64,000 nt of DNA. It comes from Triatoma infestans. Taxonomy: Eukaryota > Arthropoda > Insecta > Hemiptera > Reduviidae. The translations under genes and the position numbers were made by a program. Where the stretch lies: the NCBI GenBank assembly GCA_011037195.1, contig JAAEAF010003562.1:1-64000 (forward strand), in the 5' to 3' direction. Below are positions 21,222 to 33,733 of the stretch, piece by piece. A model generated the notes under the pieces. It was not told the DNA's origin. It searched no databases and worked only from the letters and a program-made list of their open reading frames with translations. How positions within the stretch are numbered: position 1 is the stretch's first letter; each line of letters begins with the position of its first letter.

Positions 21222-22017
21222 CATGGATAATCCGAACTATAATTATTTATTTCTAAAATACAACATATTATACATTTCTAAGGCAGACAATTATTTTAAA
21301 ATGTTTAATGTTCATAATTATTTAGAAAATCTGTGATTCTGGTTTGTTTGCAGGAATCTTTCAATGATTTTTTAATATCAGTTCGAATTTTTCTGTCGAG
21401 CTATTATGTCGTTATACTCGAATTCGCGCATTGGTTGATTACTCCAACAAAGTGTCAACAGAATTCAAGGCCGTGTTGTGACTAATGCGATTGATAATTT
21501 CTTCTTCTCCACTTTCAGCTTCATTCTCCTGCTCTTCTGGTTGAATGAGATCGTAAATAATATCCGCGTCACTCATAACTTGAAAACCTCCATCACATGA
21601 ATCATGTTCTAACCACTCCTCAATATTTTCTCTATCAACATTTTCAAAGCCACCTAAATTTGCCATTACCTCACTCATTTCAGATACTATTTCACTCGTC
21701 TCGGGCTCGATAGGATCCAAAAAAATCACCTTCTACATTTAGTAGAATTTTCCTCCACGATCGAACGAGTGTTATTGGCTTTATTTTGTTCCAAGATTGA
21801 GTTACACCATGTATCGCATCCAATATTGTCATTTTTTTTTTCCAATATTTAATCAAATCATCACCTTCATTACAAAGGCTTTTAATATGGTCATTGTGGT
21901 AATGTTGTTTCATAATGAGATAACCCCTTGATCCATGGGTTAAATTTTTAAATTAAATTCATGCACGGATAATGTGCAAACCGGATAATCCGCACATGGA
22001 TAATCGGGAGTTCACTG
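21222..22017 (-). mobile_element. Tigger-like element, left end lost (array copy 2)
   Basis: The right terminal repeat (21998-22017, one base changed: 'ttcactg') is kept with TA after it; the left end is missing at the array junction. The minus-strand frames at 21439-21729 and 21692-21913 give the Tigger C-terminal tail and the end of the DDE domain ('GDDLIKYWKKKMTILDAIHG'), offset by one frameshift. Confidence 0.8.
21439..21913 (-). pseudogene. Tigger/jerky-type transposase C-terminus, relic (copy 2)
   Basis: Near-identical to the copy-1 relic, with the acidic tail and the 'NEGDDLIKYWKK' and 'SWRKILLNVEGDFF' blocks. Two overlapping frames show the frameshift near 21690-21730. Differences from copy 1 include Gly to Asp in the 'VMS(G/D)AD' block and a short insertion near 21758 ('cgatcgaacgagtg'). 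Confidence 0.75.
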
Positions 22018-23122
22018 TACCACTAAAATAGCTGATTATGATGAAGTCCCGAAAATAAAACTTTTGAGACAAACAAATAATGAAAAAAATTAGATTCAAA
22101 TAAAGGTTGTACAAGAAAAAAATTATGTTCCTAATCAAAATGATGCTCTGTTGACAAAGTCATCACCATTTTCCCTCTAGTCTAGATTTGACATCGCTAA
22201 ATTTAATTAGTCTACTGCCGTGATTTAGGAAAAAGAAATCTGGTATAAAATAATAGGCCTTCATTCCTTTATTGTATAATTCATTTGCAAATAAACGGTT
22301 AGTGGACCTGTATTAGAGATAAATAAAGGAGGTGAGGATTATAGTAGTTACCTAAATAAGATTGCATTGTATGATAGCAAGCTGTCTATCAATCCAGTAG
22401 CCATCCTTGTGACACCAATTTGCAGGACAATTAGAGTCTCAGGATAGAACACCCCTCACAATTATTTGGAAGAATATTTTATATTAAATAAAATAAATAC
22501 ATGTAACTTAATAAGAGAGAAAATAACGATTACTTTTAGAGTCACAATTAGCCCCTCTAACAAATAATTGAATCATTAATAAAAGACATAAAAAAAAGAT
22601 AGAGCTAAGGAACAAATATAAAGTTTTCTTTTTTCTAACTGCTTTCAATGTAATTGTTGTAGATGAAGTTCATTCTAAAAAATTAGGACTATTCTAAAAA
22701 TAGATACAAAAAAAATTTCAATTTTACATTTTAGTTGAAATAAAAAAAGAAAAAAAAGTTAAAAACTAATAAAATTAACGTTTCTGAATTAACCGCCAGG
22801 TAACAGCACTTACTTAATCTAGAATTTGTAGTAGTTCATATAATTGCCGCTAGAAAGCATAAGCTTTTAGATATACAGAATTGTAGTTCCAAAATTCGCC
22901 ACCCGATCACAGCGCCATCCTGTGATGTAAAAAAATTTTCAATAGTTTAAAAGGCGTCGTTACGAAGGGATAGCGCGAGTCTTTGGAAGTAGCGACACCT
23001 AGTGACAAACTATATAACCATAAATAAAATTGATTTCTCAGTAGGTGTTGCTATCTGGTGGCCACCTTTATAACTAAAAATATACTAATTTTATGTAGTC
23101 ACTTTATTAATTAGAAAACAAA

Positions 23123-23275
23123 AAAAATCTGGTGTAAACACTCACACAAATTTCTCTCACTCCAGTTTTCAAAATTGTAATCGACAAACTTGGTTAGTAT
23201 ACCAAATTTAATAAAATTCGTCGGTGTTTTTCTGGAGAAAATCACAAAAACTGAAAAAATTACTTAGACCTACAT
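23123..23275 (+). repeat. end of the 'cttccggtt' TIR element (array copy 2)
   Basis: Colinear match of 18085-18240. Confidence 0.6.
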
Positions 23276-24025
23276 TATATTGAAAAAAAAAGCGTACACT
23301 TCATTTTTAAACTAGAAATAAATGAATATATTAATTATATTAATATAAATTAATAAAATTCAAATATTTATTTATCTTTTTTTTACATTATATTTCTTTC
23401 GCAAGCTATTAAGATAATTTTTGGCATATTATTTGCCAAGATAATGCTTTATATGATATTTTTCGCTCCTTTCTTTTTCATGAGAGGGTTCAGATTTTTT
23501 ACATTTGTTTTTCAGCTAGAAGCTATAGAGGGCTGCGAATATTAATATTAACGTATGTAATAATTTAGATACGTTAAAATGAGAAATTTAAGACTATTGA
23601 AGGATAGATTCAAATAACAATCCATCCTATATATTCATTATTTTTATAAGCATTTATATGTAACTACCAACATACAGTACAAAAACTTTTAACTAAATCT
23701 TGTCAACAAAATTTACGGGCTAATTTCATTTGTTGGTATTTGATTGAATATTGTATTTGATATATTTTTGAAAGCAGCTTCAAAATCTCTTGAAATTGCT
23801 GGTCCAATTGCTGAAACATTTCTTGAGAAATTTCGTTCAATATTTATTCATTTATTGCCTAAAGAAACTATACATTTCTATGGCAAGAGATAGACCTCTG
23901 CTGAACGCTGAACAAAAATACAAACATTACAGCTTAATCTTCAAAGTAATAAAATAATATTAAATACTTGATTAATAAAATAGATAGTAACAATGATTTA
24001 AATAGACTTTATTCATTTATACAAA

Positions 24026-24858
24026 TTATTTTAGGGAAGGAGCTTGAGGGATCTCCACATGGGTATTAAATAATACCTTTACAAACCTATGTATATCTTT
24101 CCTCCAAAGCCTCAGAGATAAAATAAAATAAGTGGTTTAACTTTTCTTTATTTTCTATATCTAGTAAGTTAGCAAAAACATAAGAACTGTGTGAAGGTGA
24201 AACCTATTTAACAACCTCCTTCTCAAACATTTATAATAAGGGTATTCCAAAATAAAATGCATAATATCATTTTTGCCCACCGCACAACTAAAGCAACTCT
24301 TTTAGGATCAAATAAATGGGCTATTCCATTATAAAAAATCCTTGGGTGACGATGACTAGCTACTCTAAGTTGAGCTATCAATCTGGTTTTAATGATATTG
24401 CACCTAATATTTACAATGAACTCCCATTAGCCAAGGGACATATCAATCTATAGTGGATGTTATAGAAGAGTTAAGTACTTCATTGATGTCAGTTTAGAGA
24501 AAGATTGTTTAAGTTATTAGAGACCGCATGCTGCGCCTCCCAGTTGCCCTGCGCTCCTATATTGAATAAAGCATTTCTCTCACAAGAGCCACCCAGTTAA
24601 AAGGAATGTCAGAACCATCCAAAAGCTTCACGAGTCTTCTATAGCATATCTTCAGAGGTGAGCTGCTTTAAATCGATAAAATCTTCCGCCAAAATCTTAT
24701 AGATTTATTAAAAATATTAGTTTTTATTTGCCGTCATTCAACTTCCAGCGAACGAAACTATTGGGGACTTTCGTGGCAGATTTAAGAGCAACTTTAAGAA
24801 TTTCAATTGGACACGATCGATTATAGTGAAATAGTTCAAGACCCAATTTTTTAACTGA
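24026..24858 (-). pseudogene. LINE C-terminal fragment (array copy 2)
   Basis: Colinear copy of 19012-19845 with extra indels; the knuckle block is more damaged (around 24270-24300), so no frame above 60 residues remains. Confidence 0.65.
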
Positions 24859-24861
24859 TCT

Positions 24862-24892
24862 CAAACTTCTGATCGGTAGTGTATATATTCTT
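24862..24892 (+). repeat. Tc1-type terminal repeat fragment (array copy 2)
   Basis: Same sequence and position in the unit as 19850-19884. Confidence 0.6.
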
Positions 24893-24895
24893 TAG

Positions 24896-25110
24896 GGGCG
24901 GCAATTTGTCTTTTTGTCCGGGGCGACGTAACCGCTAGAGCGGGCGCTGGTGGTCCTTAGATTTTCTCTTTGTAGAAACCTCTACAGCTCACTGTCTGGT
25001 GATGGATATTTAGTGTTGTCTGTAACGAAAGAACTCTGTCCAGAGGCTGGCAGGGCACGAAGAATGTTCCGGGCGTCAATGATTTTAGCTGTTGATGCAT
25101 CTTAAAAAAG
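24896..25110 (+). repeat. SINE body with GC-rich 5' block (array copy 2)
   Basis: Colinear with 19886-20104. Confidence 0.6.
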
Positions 25111-25288
25111 TAGCGTCATTGAGATTTTAATTGTCCAGCTGTTATAAGAGGAAGTGCTGCGATCACATCAAATTTTCGAAATTGATTTTTCAACAGAAAT
25201 ACAATTTTTGATTTCCAAAATATGAAGAATTGATGCTTAATTTTTATTAATTGTTTAATAAAAGTAATAATAACAATAATGTTATTCC

Positions 25289-25320
25289 AGCGCGCTATCA
25301 CTGAGCTAATCTCTTCCTTT
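25289..25320 (-). repeat. SINE head fragment (array copy 2)
   Basis: 'agattagctcagtgatagcg' on the minus strand; colinear with 20281-20318. Confidence 0.6.
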
Positions 25321-25499
25321 CCTTAAGTTCTCTAGAACATGAAGAAATGTTTTTAGCGAATGATCTGGATTATGTGTTTGTCTGAACAAAATATCTCAAA
25401 AAGAATAATCGCAGGAGCTCAAACTTGGTGTTCTGTTTTGGTAATAACACTGCATTTGACACGAAGGTTTCGAGTAAAATCCAGCTACCGGGAACCAGC

Positions 25500-25561
25500 A
25501 ACGGTTCCAGGTTAGGGTGCAGTAGTGTTGCCTTAGGTTTTTTCTTCCTAGGAGCCCTACT
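25500..25561 (+). repeat. SINE partial copy cut at the array junction
   Basis: 'ccttaggttttttcttccta' then 'ggagccctac' breaks off where copy 3 starts; the matching copy-1 SINE continues for another 80 bp. Confidence 0.7.
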
Positions 25562-25569
25562 AATGCAAA

Positions 25570-27863
25570 GTAATGTTGTTTCATTAATGAGATAACCCCT
25601 TGATCCATGGGTTAAATTTGTAAATTAAATTCATGCACGGATAATGCGCAAACCGGATAATCAGCACATGGATAATCGGAAGTTTACTGTACCATTAAAA
25701 TAGCTTATTATGATGAAGTCCCGAAAATAAAACTTTTGAGACAAACAAATAATGAGAAAATATAGATTCAAATAAAGGTTGTACAAGAAAAAAATTATTT
25801 TCGTAATCAAAATGATGCTCTGTTGACAAAATCTGCATTTTCCCTCATAGTCTATATTTCACATCCCTAAATTTATTTAGTCTATTGCCGCGATTTAGGA
25901 AAAAGAAATCTGGTATAAAACAATCAGCCTCATTCCTTTATTGTATAATTCATTTGCAAATAAACGGTTAGTGGACATGTATTACAGATAAATAAAGGAG
26001 GTGAGGATTATACTATTTATCTAAATAAGATTGCATTGTATGATAGCAAGCTGTCTATCAATCCAGTAGCAATGCTTGTGATGGCAATTTGCGGGACAAT
26101 ATAAGGACAACACCCTTCACACCCTTCATAAGTATTAAATAAAATAAATACATGTAACTTAATAAGAAAGAAAATAACGATTACTTTTAGAGTCACAATT
26201 AGCCCCGTTTAACAAATAATTGAATCATTAATAAAAGACAAAAAAAAAAGATAGAGCTAAGGAACAAATACAAAATTTTTCTTTTTTCTAACTGCTTTAA
26301 GAATGTAATTGTCGTAGATGAAGTTCATTCTGAAAAATTAGGACTATTCTTAAAATAGATACAAAAAAAAATTCAATTTTACATTTTAGTTGAAATAAAA
26401 AAAGAAAAAAAGTTAAAAACTAATAAAATTAACGTTTCTGAATTATCCGCCAGGTAACAGCACTTACTTAATCTAGAATTTGTAGTAGTTCAAATAATTG
26501 CCGCTAGAAAGCATAAGCTTTTAGATATACAGAATTGTAGTTCCAAAATTCGCCACCCGATCACAGCGCCATCCTGTGATGTAAAAATTTTTTCCATAGT
26601 TTAAAAGGCGTCGTTGGGAAGGGTCGGGAATAGCGCGAGTCTTTGGCAGTAGCGACATCTAGTGACAAACTATATAACCATAAATAAAATTGATTTCCCA
26701 GTAGGTGTTGCTATCTGGTGGCAATCTTTATAACTAAAAATATACTAATTTTATGTAGTCACTTTATTAATTAGAAAACAAAAAAAATCTGGTGTAAACA
26801 CTCACACAAATTTCTCTCACTCCAGTTTTCAAAATTGTAATCGACAAACTTGTAGTATACCAAATTTAACAAAATTCGTCGGTGTTTTTCTGGAGAAAAT
26901 CACAAAAACTGAAAAAATTACTTAGACCTACATTATATTGAAAAAAAAGCGTACACTTCATTTTTAAACTAGAAATAAATGAATATATTAATTATATTAA
27001 TATAAATTAATAAAATTCAAATATTTATTTATCTTTTTTTTACATTATATTTCTTTCGCAAGCTATTAAGATAATTTTTGGCATATTATTTGCCAAGATA
27101 ATGCTTTATATGATATTTTTCGCTCCTTTCTTTTTCATGAGAGGGTTCGTAATAACGTAATAATATGCCATAATAAATTGCCTTAGATTTTCTTTTCCTA
27201 GGAGCCCTACTGCTCACTTTGTCCGGTGATAGGCAGTGTTGTCTGTAACGAGAGTACACTCTGTGCCTGGCAGTGCACTGAAAAGGCTCCGGGCACCAAG
27301 TATCAATGATCAACAACAAAATTAAAACAAGCAAAAAAATGTATTACAAAGAAATTGTTGCAAGTTTAAACTGCCTTGGGTAACTAAATATTGTTTCACA
27401 AAATAGCCACTAGATCATAACGCCTGGCATGTGCCCAATCAGTCAATCATCATAATATTATGTGAACAAAATAATAAACAAATCCTTTACAAAATTTATT
27501 ATTAATGGTAATGTTTAAGAGCCAATAATCATTGAATCTCACATGAAATTGTTGCAAATGGTGTCATAACGATTTTTCTTAGAAAATTTTAAAATCTTGT
27601 AATACTGAATCGTGAATTTAGATTTACTTCCATATAATTTTATAGAAGACGAAGTCTTTTTTTTGTTTAAAAAAAAAAAGGTAAAAAAATTCTCCTACTG
27701 AAAACTTGTTTATACTAACAAATTCATTAATTATATTCACAAGATTTTTCAATAAAAAATATCTGCCACATTTTCCAGACCTGTACAATAGTTTTAAGTT
27801 CGCACAAATCAAAATTGTTCTTTAATTTAGGTAGGTTAAAGAGATTTCCTTAGTTTGTTTGTT
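25570..27863 (+). repeat. tandem array, copy 3 (about 2.3 kb, internally deleted)
   Basis: Two blocks: 25570-27148 matches copy 1 at 16861-18452, and 27179-27863 matches 20519-21203. The 2.07 kb between them in copy 1 (LINE end, Tc1 end, first SINE) is missing and replaced by about 30 bp (27149-27178, 'gtaataacgtaataatatgc' and following). The Tigger right end is at 25670-25689. Confidence 0.88.
27178..27300 (+). repeat. SINE partial copy (array copy 3)
   Basis: 'ttgccttagattttcttttc', 'gtccggtgataggcagtg' and 'ggcagtgcactgaaaaggct', matching 20520-20645. Confidence 0.75.
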
Positions 27864-28301
27864 TTTTTATACAATAATATATATTCTTATTTTTTTGAGA
27901 TAATATTTGTCTACATTAATGTATTCTCCATATGCCTATTTCTTTTAGAGGTCGAATGATCGTTTTTTTTTTTTTTTTATCTTATCTCGGGTCAAGTGAT
28001 TTCCCAATGTCCAATAGGATGTTAAATCTTCCAAGTATTGCTAGAAATAACTGGTTTCTTAGTGACTTACAACAATCAGACGTTGCTTATGTAGGAATTG
28101 GTTCCCATTCTTTTTCAACATCAGCTTCGCTGACATAGTCAGAGCCTTTGTTGGGCAATAGATAGCACCCATCAACGGCAACGTAGGAGCTGTAGATGCA
28201 GTTTTTTAACTATTCTTTACCTCAATGATGCCGAAATCTAGATTGGAAAAGTTGTTTTTTTTTTTGTATCAAACCTCTGAGGGACTTTTTTTAAAATGTA
28301 T
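27864..28301. other. unique spacer after the array
   Basis: T-runs at 27963-27980 and 28254-28266; the small frame at 27932-28138 has no recognised motif. Confidence 0.4.
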
Positions 28302-28437
28302 TGTAACGCAGCCAGTGGTGCCATCTAGGAGAGAAAGTAGGAACTTCAAGTTCCCTTAGTGGCCGCAGGAAGCGCCTGGCGACGAGCTCTAGTTCTTTGT
28401 AAAAGAATCGAGCAAGTTCTAGAAGATTCTCCACCGG

Positions 28438-28479
28438 TATAAACAGTGGGACCGCAGAGAGTTGAGAGAGTTTTCAGTT
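28438..28479 (+). promoter_or_regulatory. LTR core promoter (TATA and initiator)
   Basis: tataaa at 28438 and an initiator-like tcagtt at 28474, A at 28476, so the spacing is about 38 bp. Orientation agrees with the AATAAA at 28598. Confidence 0.6.
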
Positions 28480-28597
28480 ACAAACGAAGTGTACGTTTGG
28501 GGAAAGTGTATTAAAAGAGAACAAAGTGATCTTTTGTGGTTTAAACTGTGAAGTAATTATTATTAAGTGTTGTATTTTGTAATTTATTATGTATAAC

Positions 28598-28603
28598 AAT
28601 AAA
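28598..28603 (+). terminator. LTR poly(A) signal
   Basis: AATAAA followed by a T/G-rich stretch ('ttggtgttttctttatt') inside the solo LTR. Confidence 0.6.
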
Positions 28604-28693
28604 TTGGTGTTTTCTTTATTGAAGTATTTATCTATAAGAACGCATTTAAAACTAGTTGCAGTAGCTAGTTTAGAGGGAAAAACGTTACAGTAT

Positions 28694-30484
28694 TTATAAA
28701 TGTAGATAAATGTTGGCGTTTGTGGCTTATTTGAAGAAACCACTAACGCTTATCTGATGAAACAGCTGGCGTATAAAAAAAGGGTTATCCTTAGACTACC
28801 TTTTTTAGGATGTTTTAAGTGTTTTATAAGGATTTAGAGTGCTTACATAAAAATAACTTGTAGGTCGGATGCCAACTATATGTCGGTGTAAAGAGGGGTA
28901 TAGGGAATAAAAATCTATCACTTTAGAGAAATGCTTTCCATAGTTGTCCATAGTTCTCTCGTATTTTCTATTTTTCTCTTTCATATTTATATCATCATGT
29001 TTTAACGAAGTTTTATATAAATATAGTAGATAAAATTTGATCAAACTGCAGATGTAACATTTCTTTAATCCAAATTCTATCTATTCTCATACAATAACTA
29101 AAAATCCAACTTTAAAAAATTAAAAAATAAAATAATAAAGACTGCAAAAAAAACTTTTATTTTGAAATTATATTCTAATACAAAAAAGAAAATATTGTAT
29201 ATCAAATCAATATTATTTATTAACTCTTATCCACAATCATTATTTTCAGTTACAGATAGAACAGATTTTTACTTAATAATTACAAGAAAATGGCAAGTAT
29301 CTAGCATAATCATTTGATAAATCTGGTAATAAATATTTTAAACCTTGAGAAAAAAAATGCCCATAATTCTATTGGAATAATTATATAAATAAGCAAATAA
29401 CAAAACAAAACAAAAAAAAGATTATAAACTTGAAAAAAAGCTAAAACAATTTTTTTATAGTCATAGAAGACATAAACATAAAAATATAGGTTTAATAGTA
29501 ATCAAATAAACCCTTTGGTTGAAAAGTTTACTTTTTGGTATGGTTTTTTTTTTATATTGACCAATACGGTTTTTTGTATTGATGAAGCTTAGGTGTAAGA
29601 TTTTTGTTAAGTGTTCGTATACTTTTTTATTTATTTGTATATACACCTCTATAATGCTGTTAAATATTTGATAAAGATTTTGAATATGTATTCAACAGAA
29701 AAGGATGATTCGACCATTTATAATTAAATAACTACTCCATTTAATAATTAACAATTCCTGGTGTACATGTTTTTACATAAACAATAAAAATAAAACGACT
29801 GATTTATCGATTTCAAGTTTCTGGTTTAATCCCCAACAATCGTTTAAGTAATGCCAGTTTTTCAGACTTCTTTGAACAACAGTGACATTAGGGAGCGTGG
29901 AAGCACAAAACAAAGAGAGTGACTTGGAAACTCTGAATTAGAAGGGTTTTCTATGAGACTGGTATCATCCTCTTAACGAACGACAGGTACATATATTTTA
30001 GTTGTAAGCACAGAAATTTTTGCGTGAAATGGCCTAACTTCAAGAAGGATTCCTTAGCCTTAAAAGAAAAACCAATCTTGACGTATATTTGGAAATGGCT
30101 TCTTTGAGAATTTACTTAGAGAGCATCGATTATTACTTCAAGCCGTCCAACTTTTCCAAAAATGTACTGATACCGCTAAAAACATGGATTTATCTTCAAC
30201 GATTCTTGCGATATACATCTTCAAAATGAGAAAATTTTTCTTTTAACATATTGATTGACAAGCTCAAATCTGAATTCAACAAATTCAACCAAATCTTGAC
30301 TCAAGGAAGGTTATAAAGGGTCCAGCTTTTGACGATACATGCAAAATTTATATGTTTAAAACTTTTATTCAATTTTTAATAAGAAAACTTATAAAAAATA
30401 ATAAAATATTGTTGAACCGACACCGTTCAATATTATTTATCCCATTGTTATGAGATACAAACAAATGGCACAAACTGTTGCCGT
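28694..30484. other. AT-rich stretch, no gene recognised
   Basis: Very AT-rich, with short frames lacking motifs on both strands. Confidence 0.5.
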
Positions 30485-30662
30485 GATAGCCTACTTCATT
30501 TTGTGGGCATCGACCTGTTTCGAGAGTTTATACACTCCACTGATTTTTTACCTGTGCAAAATCTGTGATTAACATGCTGTTTAACAAAACACCCAGAAGG
30601 TAAGCGAATGCCCAAAACCGGCTGGTTGATGACTACAAAATAATGCTGTTTTGAAAAAAAAT
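30485..30662. repeat. imperfect hairpin of the 'accggttt' family
   Basis: Left arm 'cattttgtgggcatcgacct' with 'gtttcg', right arm 'gaatgcccaaaaccggctgg' then 'gactacaaaataatg'. The same arrangement, better kept, is at 44227-44355 and in larger form at 46782-47268. Confidence 0.5.
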
Positions 30663-32773
30663 GTCGTAGACTTTGAACACCACTATAAGCCCAACCCAAC
30701 TACAAGCAAACAGTAAATAAATTTGCTAATAATTAAATATAATGGCAAAAATCTAGCATGAATCATTCATTGGATAAATCGAGTAATGATTGATTGATTG
30801 AAATCTTGAGAAAATCCCCATCATTAAGATTCTTGTTTAAACAGCGCAAAAATGCCATATTTTAGCTTATACTTTACTAATGAGATTTTCCGAGCATAAG
30901 TGTTGCAGAACAGTTTTTATTTAGCGAGGAACGTCATTTACATAATGCAATTGAAGAGGGTCGATGGAGACAAATTTTTTTTTAAAGAATCCGATGAATT
31001 AGGCTAGGAAAGCCAAAATTGTGTCACAATGAAAAAAAAGGGCGGATGAGGTTTCTATAACTGTTTCCCGACTGTAACTTTTCTATATATTTCGCAGATC
31101 ATCTTTATTAATGGAAAAATCTAATATTTTATCCGAGAATCAACAAACCCAGTAACGAGTTATCAGCTAACAACAAAGAAAACGATTACTGCCATCTAGA
31201 AATCGGCAGAATTACAATAATTTAAATTAACACTATTTGAATAAGTCAAAACTGTGTTCTTGTCCAGAAATCTTGTCTAAAATATAAAATTACAAAGTAT
31301 CTAACTACTATGTTTGTAGTAGATAATATTTAACAACAGTGAATTGAGTACATTAAATCAGTAAGTTTACTTCTTATGAGAAAAACTACAGATTTCCCAA
31401 AGTGTTAACAAACTTGTATTATTAATAGCAATTAGAAATGAATCTGGAATATTCCCTAAAATTGGCCATATACTGATTGAACAGGATCGTTGGGGGAAAA
31501 AAAATTCAAACCGTATTACATGACAGTTGCAACATGCATAGAATATGTTTTTTAACAACCCCCAGAACCCCCACCACCACCACCACCACTATCCTGCTAT
31601 GAGAAAACGTTAGTTTGCTTTTCAATATGAGAAACATTCGCTTTTTACCAAATAGATCCCCCCCCCAAAAAAAAACATATTCTACATTGAAAGTTTCTTA
31701 AAATATTTCGTATTCCTGTTTTTAAAAAAAAAAGAGATCATTTTGGATACATGCCTGGGCCATGAATAATCCAAGCCCAAACCAGCTATCATAGAATAAG
31801 GAGAGGCCCCGAGCTTAGCAACAGAATGGTATCCCGTAAAAAATTTGCCTGTCAAAGTTACCTGTCAAGAGAGCGACCAGTTCTGAGACAAATTCATTCC
31901 GGGGTATAACATGGCTTATGAACATTATTCTTTATACATTTGAAAAAAAAATGCATCCACTTTGGCATGCTGAAACTCTTCATTGGAATGTGAAAGTATT
32001 ACGGAATAATCTCGAAATCCGAGATAAGTGCCCATGATTAGCCCGGGTTTTTAAGAAAATGAAAAGCGAAAAACAAATTGGACAAAAAAAACCAACAGGT
32101 TAATTTGTGCATTCACACTTTTAGCCAATACTTCAAAAACACTTCTGAGACATAATTCATTTAATAGATAGTTTTATTCGCTAACTATCTTCAATTGTAA
32201 CTTATAACGTGCACAGTTTTATACTTCACATAATATACAAAACTTTAAAAAAAAAAGAAAAAAAAAGTTCAATGATGAACTATAAAAATTAACATTTTAA
32301 TAAATCCATTTCTCAAAATATTATAATCAATCACAATAAAGCAATATCACATATTTATTTATTTATTTATTTTTTTAAACAGCTTTAGCAGAATATTGAT
32401 TTGCATTATTAACGAAATAACTAAAACTTAAAAATAAATGTTTTAAAAAAATAGTCTATAATCTTATAACTAAATTATAGCAAAAATACTTATTCATTTA
32501 TTTCTCATTTCATAAATAATAAGAAATTATGAATAAATTAAAGCCTTGCTGTCATTTGGAATAAAGAAATTGTCATTTTTTTAATTCTATTTTGGACATT
32601 TTTTTTTTTTTTCTTTTATTTATCACAGTTCGTCCAAATCAAGCCATATTAGTCTGGAAAGTTGGAAAGCATGAACACTGATTATTGTACTTAATAGACA
32701 ATTAAGGAAACGGTTTTTGAAAAAATCCTTTAAATGGAATAAACAGTGTTATAAGCTCAGCAGTATATTTTGT
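30663..32773. other. AT-rich stretch with (CCA)n, no gene recognised
   Basis: A CCA microsatellite lies at about 31569-31589. A slightly GC-richer part at 31745-31905 ('gcctgggccatgaataatcc') is not recognised. TTTA repeats near 32350-32375. Confidence 0.5.
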
Positions 32774-32944
32774 TAAGATGCGTTAACATCTGAGGTCATC
32801 CCATTGCACTACTAGTGTCCGTGCAGTGTTACATCACCGGACAGTGATTGTGAGGGTGAGAAAAAAGCTAAGGGCAGAATGGCTGGCCTCAAGCCTGGGA
32901 CCTCCGCAGTCCAGTACCCTATCACTGAGCTAATCCCGACCTTC
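32774..32944 (-). mobile_element. tRNA-derived SINE, diverged copy
   Basis: Read on the minus strand: head 'cgggattagctcagtgatag' with a damaged B box, a body with 'ccttagcttttttctcaccc' and 'actgtccggtgatgta', and an end 'gttaacgcatctta'. No A tail or clear target duplication, so it is older than the 8.1 kb copy. Confidence 0.8.
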
Positions 32945-33044
32945 CTAAACAATACCTGAAAAGTATTATTATTACGATGATTATTATCTCTTTAATTCAT
33001 AAGAAGGTATCGATTAATTTTAACATAACTGATTGCGCCACCCT

Positions 33045-33464
33045 TGATACTCAGATTAGAAGTTTGGTAGACCATATGAAATTGAATGCAAGGAATAAGT
33101 TTCAAGAAAGAGCAAATTCCACTCATAGGTTTACAATTTACTTGGTGATGTAGATGCTCTTCAGTGGTTTATCTTCGGTATGCTGGGTTCTGAGACTAAG
33201 GGGGGAGAATTGCTGAAGCTTAATTATAAGCCCTATGACTCACAGTCCAATGACGAATGTTCTCTATGTGATCTTGGAGAGAGGGAGGATACTTTTCATT
33301 TTGTGGGTACCTGCCCTGCCTTGTCGCCAATTCGTTTAGCCGTCTTTGGGGAAAGATATCTTTCTTTGGGAAGATTTGTGAATTTGCTGAATGGAATGGA
33401 TTGGCCCCAACTGATACGTTACGCAACTGAATCTTGGAAGTTTCGAGGAAAATTTCTAAATTAA
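33045..33464 (+). pseudogene. LINE C-terminal fragment with Cys/His knuckle
   Basis: A 94-codon frame (33180-33464) holds a C-x2-C-x9-H-x4-C knuckle ('CSLCDLGEREDTFHFVGTC'), followed by 'RYLSLGRFVNLLNGMDWPQL'. Upstream, in the same frame, 'NLLGDVDALQWFIFG' reaches a TAG near 33138. This is the C-terminal pattern of non-LTR retrotransposon polyproteins. No endonuclease or RT is nearby. It is 5'-truncated or decayed and belongs to a different type from the knuckle-bearing relic at 19012. Confidence 0.65.
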
Positions 33465-33733
33465 CTTGTAGCCTAAGTTGCTTCTGTTTGAGAGAAACTC
33501 TTGTTTTAATGTTGGTATTAATGATACTCTAACGTCAGTAGTTTGCAGTATTATTAATAATAAATGAGGGATAATTTATTTTATTTTATTTTTTTTTTTG
33601 AGATTGTATGGTATGTATTTTTATTAAATTTCTTGAGGGTTTATTCCCCTCTGAGTTCATACTTATACTTTTTTTCATTTATATGTTTCAAACTCCGTCA
33701 GACGGTAAGAACCATGCCGATTTAAGTTTTTGG

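Larger units (their letters stand above)
21220..25561 (+). repeat. tandem array, copy 2 (about 4.3 kb)
   Basis: Starts inside the Tigger element ('ggataatccgaactataatt', 21225 on, matching 16198) and runs colinear with copy 1 to the SINE body 'tcttcctaggagccctac' at about 25561, where copy 3 begins. Small indels and base changes separate it from copy 1, so it is not an exact assembly duplicate. Confidence 0.9.
28302..28689 (+). mobile_element. solo LTR of a retrotransposon
   Basis: The ends are TGTAACG (28302-28308) and CGTTACA (28683-28689), a 7-bp inverted repeat with TG...CA termini. A 4-bp duplication GTAT flanks it (28298-28301 and 28690-28693). Inside are a TATA box (28438-28443), an initiator-like tcagtt (28474-28479) and an AATAAA (28598-28603). 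No gag, pol or second LTR lies beside it, so it is a product of LTR-LTR recombination. A 388-bp length fits many insect LTR families; the superfamily is not decided, though 4-bp duplications suit Ty3/gypsy. Confidence 0.85.
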
